This document shows positions 6,110 through 6,111 of a stretch of DNA of 6,111 nt, piece by piece (position 1 is the first letter of the stretch; each line of letters starts with the position of its first letter). Under the pieces are notes generated by a model. That model searched no databases and was not told the DNA's origin. It was given only the letters and a program-made list of their open reading frames with translations. A program made the translations under genes and the position numbers. The stretch comes from Chitinophagaceae bacterium (GTDB lineage Bacteria > Bacteroidota > Bacteroidia > Chitinophagales > Chitinophagaceae): assembly GCA_947461495.1 (NCBI GenBank), contig CANHLV010000125.1, forward strand, positions 1-6,111, read 5' to 3'.

Positions 6110-6111
6110 AG

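Overview
The window looks like ordinary chromosomal DNA from a low-GC member of the Bacteroidota, plausibly a Chitinophagaceae-like lineage. The signs are: -7 promoter elements of the Bacteroidota form TAnnTTTG, no Shine-Dalgarno sequences ahead of the genes, tRNAs without an encoded CCA end, a histidine kinase with the HQLGTP H-box common in this phylum, and a large TonB-dependent receptor with an N-terminal carboxypeptidase-regulatory-like domain. The family-level placement is inference.

Layout. Positions 1-1501 are transcribed leftward (minus strand). A family 2 glycosyltransferase (476-1501) is followed by a 70-residue single-span membrane protein of unknown function (215-427), then a tRNA-Gly(GCC) gene (69-141) with its own promoter and a rho-independent terminator (31-62). 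A 66-bp divergent intergenic region (1502-1567) separates the glycosyltransferase from the rightward half. On the plus strand come a membrane-bound sensor histidine kinase without a neighbouring response regulator (1568-2722), tRNA-Leu(GAG) (2812-2895) with a promoter, a leader hairpin and a strong terminator, a G-depleted low-complexity repeat block (about 2931-3100), and a TonB-dependent outer-membrane receptor (3203-6058) with its own promoter candidate and a terminator at the window end. The 307-bp stretch between tRNA-Leu and the receptor holds the tRNA terminator, the two repeat types and the receptor promoter; no gene is supported there.

Function. The genes do not form one pathway. The glycosyltransferase points to surface polysaccharide or glycoconjugate assembly, the kinase to membrane signalling with an unknown stimulus, and the receptor to TonB-driven uptake of an unidentified ligand. 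The receptor is not of the SusC type and has no SusD partner in the window. I see no mobile element, CRISPR array, defence system or biosynthetic cluster, and no convincing new multi-gene system. The most unusual stretch is the strand-asymmetric repeat block between the tRNA-Leu terminator and the receptor promoter.
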